Origin: JBCAWW01 sp039024315
GTDB taxonomy: Bacteria; Bacteroidota; Bacteroidia; J057
NCBI GenBank assembly: GCA_039024315.1
Contig: JBCCQN010000129.1
Location: 1 to 23,148, forward strand
DNA: 23,148 nucleotides
Reading direction: 5' to 3'
Both the position numbers and the translations under genes were made by a program. The first letter of the stretch is position 1. Each line of letters begins with the position of its first letter. Shown here piece by piece: positions 21,898-23,148 of the stretch. Below the pieces are notes generated by a model. The model saw only the letters and a program-made list of their open reading frames with translations, searched no databases and was not told where the DNA came from.

Positions 21898-23148
21898 GTG
21901 AGCGACGCAATCAAACACGAATGTGGCATAGGCCTCATTCGGCTCCTAAAACCCCTTGATTATTATCAAGAGAAGTACGGTTCTGCTCTGTGGGGACTGA
22001 ACAAAATGTACCTCTTGATGGAGAAACAAAGAAATCGGGGGCAGGACGGCGCCGGTTTAGTTTCTGTCAAACTCAACGTTAAGCCTGGGCGGCGCTACAT
22101 GTTCCGCAAACGCAATAACGAGTCTTCTCCTTGGACAAAGTTATTTGCCGAGGTCGATCAGGAACTTGCCGAATTTAATAAGGCCAATCCCACTGATCAT
22201 GCCGAAGCAGAAGTACTAAAGCAAGGATTTCCCTTTGCGGGAGAAGTCTTGATGGGCCATCTCCGCTACGGTACACACGGTGAGTATGACATTAGCCACT
22301 GCCATCCCGTAATCCGCAACTCTGAATATCAAAACCGAAGCCTCGCTCTAGCGGGTAACTTCAATTTGACCAATGTAGATTACATCTTCCAAAAGCTCGT
22401 AGAGTTGGGCCAGCATCCTCGCTATCAAACGGATACAGAGACGATACTGGAAAGGATTGGGCATTTTTTGCAAACGGCTAACGAACACTTATACGATAAG
22501 TTTAAGAAGCAAGGGTTTTCCCGCAACGAAATCGCCAAGCTTATCTCCGAAGAAATCAACATCACCAAGATCATGCGCAATGTGGCCAAGATTTGGGATG
22601 GAGGTTATGTGATCGGAGGTATCATCGGCAACGGTGATGCCTTTGTTGCTAGAGACCCTAACGGTATTCGTCCTTGCTTCTACTACCATAATGATGAATT
22701 CATGGTGGCCGCTTCTGAGAGAGCTGCTATCACTACGGTTTTTGACTTGCATCCTAATGATGTCCAAGAACTAGAACCAGGACATGTAATGTCTGTCAAA
22801 GGCGGCACAGGTAATATCAAAATCAAAGCCTTCACCAAGCCAGGCAAGAAATTGAGCTGCTCCTTTGAGCGTATCTATTTCTCCCGTGGCAATGATGTGG
22901 ACATCTACCGTGAGCGTAAAAACCTCGGTAAGGAGGTAACGCCTATGGTGCTAGATGCCATCGACCATGATCTCGACAATACTGTCTTTGGCTATATCCC
23001 CAACACGGCCGAAAGCTCCTTTTGGGGCATGGTCAAGGAGGTAGAAAATCATCTCAACGAGCAAAAGATCGAGTTTGTCAAAGCCTTAGGCCCCAAAGCC
23101 AAGGAAAAAGACCTCACTCGGATCATGAGCATGCGCATGCGCGTGGAA
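21898..23148 (+). CDS. purF: Amidophosphoribosyltransferase, long Bacteroidetes type (partial, C-terminus outside)
   Basis: PurF makes phosphoribosylamine from PRPP and glutamine, the first step of purine synthesis. The 417 codons visible contain the class II glutamine amidotransferase domain. Cys9 follows an eight-residue stretch MSDAIKHE and would be the N-terminal nucleophile after propeptide removal, as in the processed type of PurF. EKQRNRGQDGAGL (about 41-53), GHLRYGTHG, NGD...RDPNGIRPCFY and SERAAITTVF are further family blocks. CSFERIYFSRGNDVDIYRERKNLG and YIPNTAESSFWGM mark the start of the phosphoribosyltransferase part; the PRPP loop is beyond the window edge. The spacing matches the roughly 630-residue Bacteroidetes form, not the 470-510-residue enterobacterial one. 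The start is GTG at 21898, the only start that places Cys9 correctly; the next in-frame ATG is about 36 codons later, past the nucleophile. Confidence 0.93.
   Translation, partial: MSDAIKHECGIGLIRLLKPLDYYQEKYGSALWGLNKMYLLMEKQRNRGQDGAGLVSVKLNVKPGRRYMFRKRNNESSPWTKLFAEVDQELAEFNKANPTDHAEAEVLKQGFPFAGEVLMGHLRYGTHGEYDISHCHPVIRNSEYQNRSLALAGNFNLTNVDYIFQKLVELGQHPRYQTDTETILERIGHFLQTANEHLYDKFKKQGFSRNEIAKLISEEINITKIMRNVAKIWDGGYVIGGIIGNGDAFVARDPNGIRPCFYYHNDEFMVAASERAAITTVFDLHPNDVQELEPGHVMSVKGGTGNIKIKAFTKPGKKLSCSFERIYFSRGNDVDIYRERKNLGKEVTPMVLDAIDHDLDNTVFGYIPNTAESSFWGMVKEVENHLNEQKIEFVKALGPKAKEKDLTRIMSMRMRVE

Overview
The window looks like a piece of a Bacteroidota chromosome of moderate G+C, possibly from the Saprospiria/Lewinella side; the lineage below phylum is a guess. 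The evidence is an outer-membrane barrel protein with a carboxypeptidase-regulatory-like N-terminus, the long Bacteroidetes-type amidophosphoribosyltransferase, the near absence of strong Shine-Dalgarno sequences, and palindromic intergenic repeats (CTCCCGATAGCTATCGGGAG and relatives). No tRNA, rRNA, insertion sequence, phage gene or CRISPR array was seen.

Left part (1-10264): a divergent iron-acquisition island. Leftward from 6670 runs a tightly packed operon: a separate siderophore-interacting (SIP/ViuB-type) flavin reductase, two complete exporter-fold ABC half-transporters of the YbtP/YbtQ and IrtA/IrtB kind, an ABC-2 ATPase, and a permease that leaves the window and is probably the N-terminal half of an ABC permease/M1 aminopeptidase fusion. 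Rightward from 6833 runs a PchR/YbtA-like AraC regulator, a PepSY membrane protein, a small four-helix membrane protein and a ChaN-family putative haem-binding lipoprotein-like protein. Between the two start sites is a perfect 19-bp inverted repeat, ATTTAGAATCAGTCTAAAT. The layout suggests import of a ferric siderophore by the ABC pair and cytosolic reduction by SIP: in effect a split version of mycobacterial IrtAB. No siderophore biosynthesis gene and no classical siderophore receptor is in the window, so use of foreign siderophores is plausible but unproven.

Middle part (10265-15873): a SAM-dependent methyltransferase, a 629-bp gene-poor stretch, a MOSC protein, and then aceK (isocitrate dehydrogenase kinase/phosphatase, unusual in this phylum) followed closely by a family 4-like glycosyltransferase. 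The gene-poor stretch is organised: a second copy of the 19-bp box (11275-11293), repeated ATACCTAA half sites, a 37-codon ORF, a hairpin and a strong rho-independent terminator (11597-11630). This may be a small metal-regulated transcript. Between the glycosyltransferase and the next gene are two ~94-bp direct repeats, each with a hairpin.

Right part (15874-23148): a two-gene unit of a small Spy/CpxP-like secreted protein and a 950-residue outer-membrane barrel protein, then hypoxanthine phosphoribosyltransferase, a second PepSY membrane protein with a third 19-bp box upstream, and the first 417 codons of purF. The recurring box links the ABC/SIP operon, the AraC/PepSY/ChaN operon, the distal PepSY gene and the intergenic small transcript into a candidate metal regulon.
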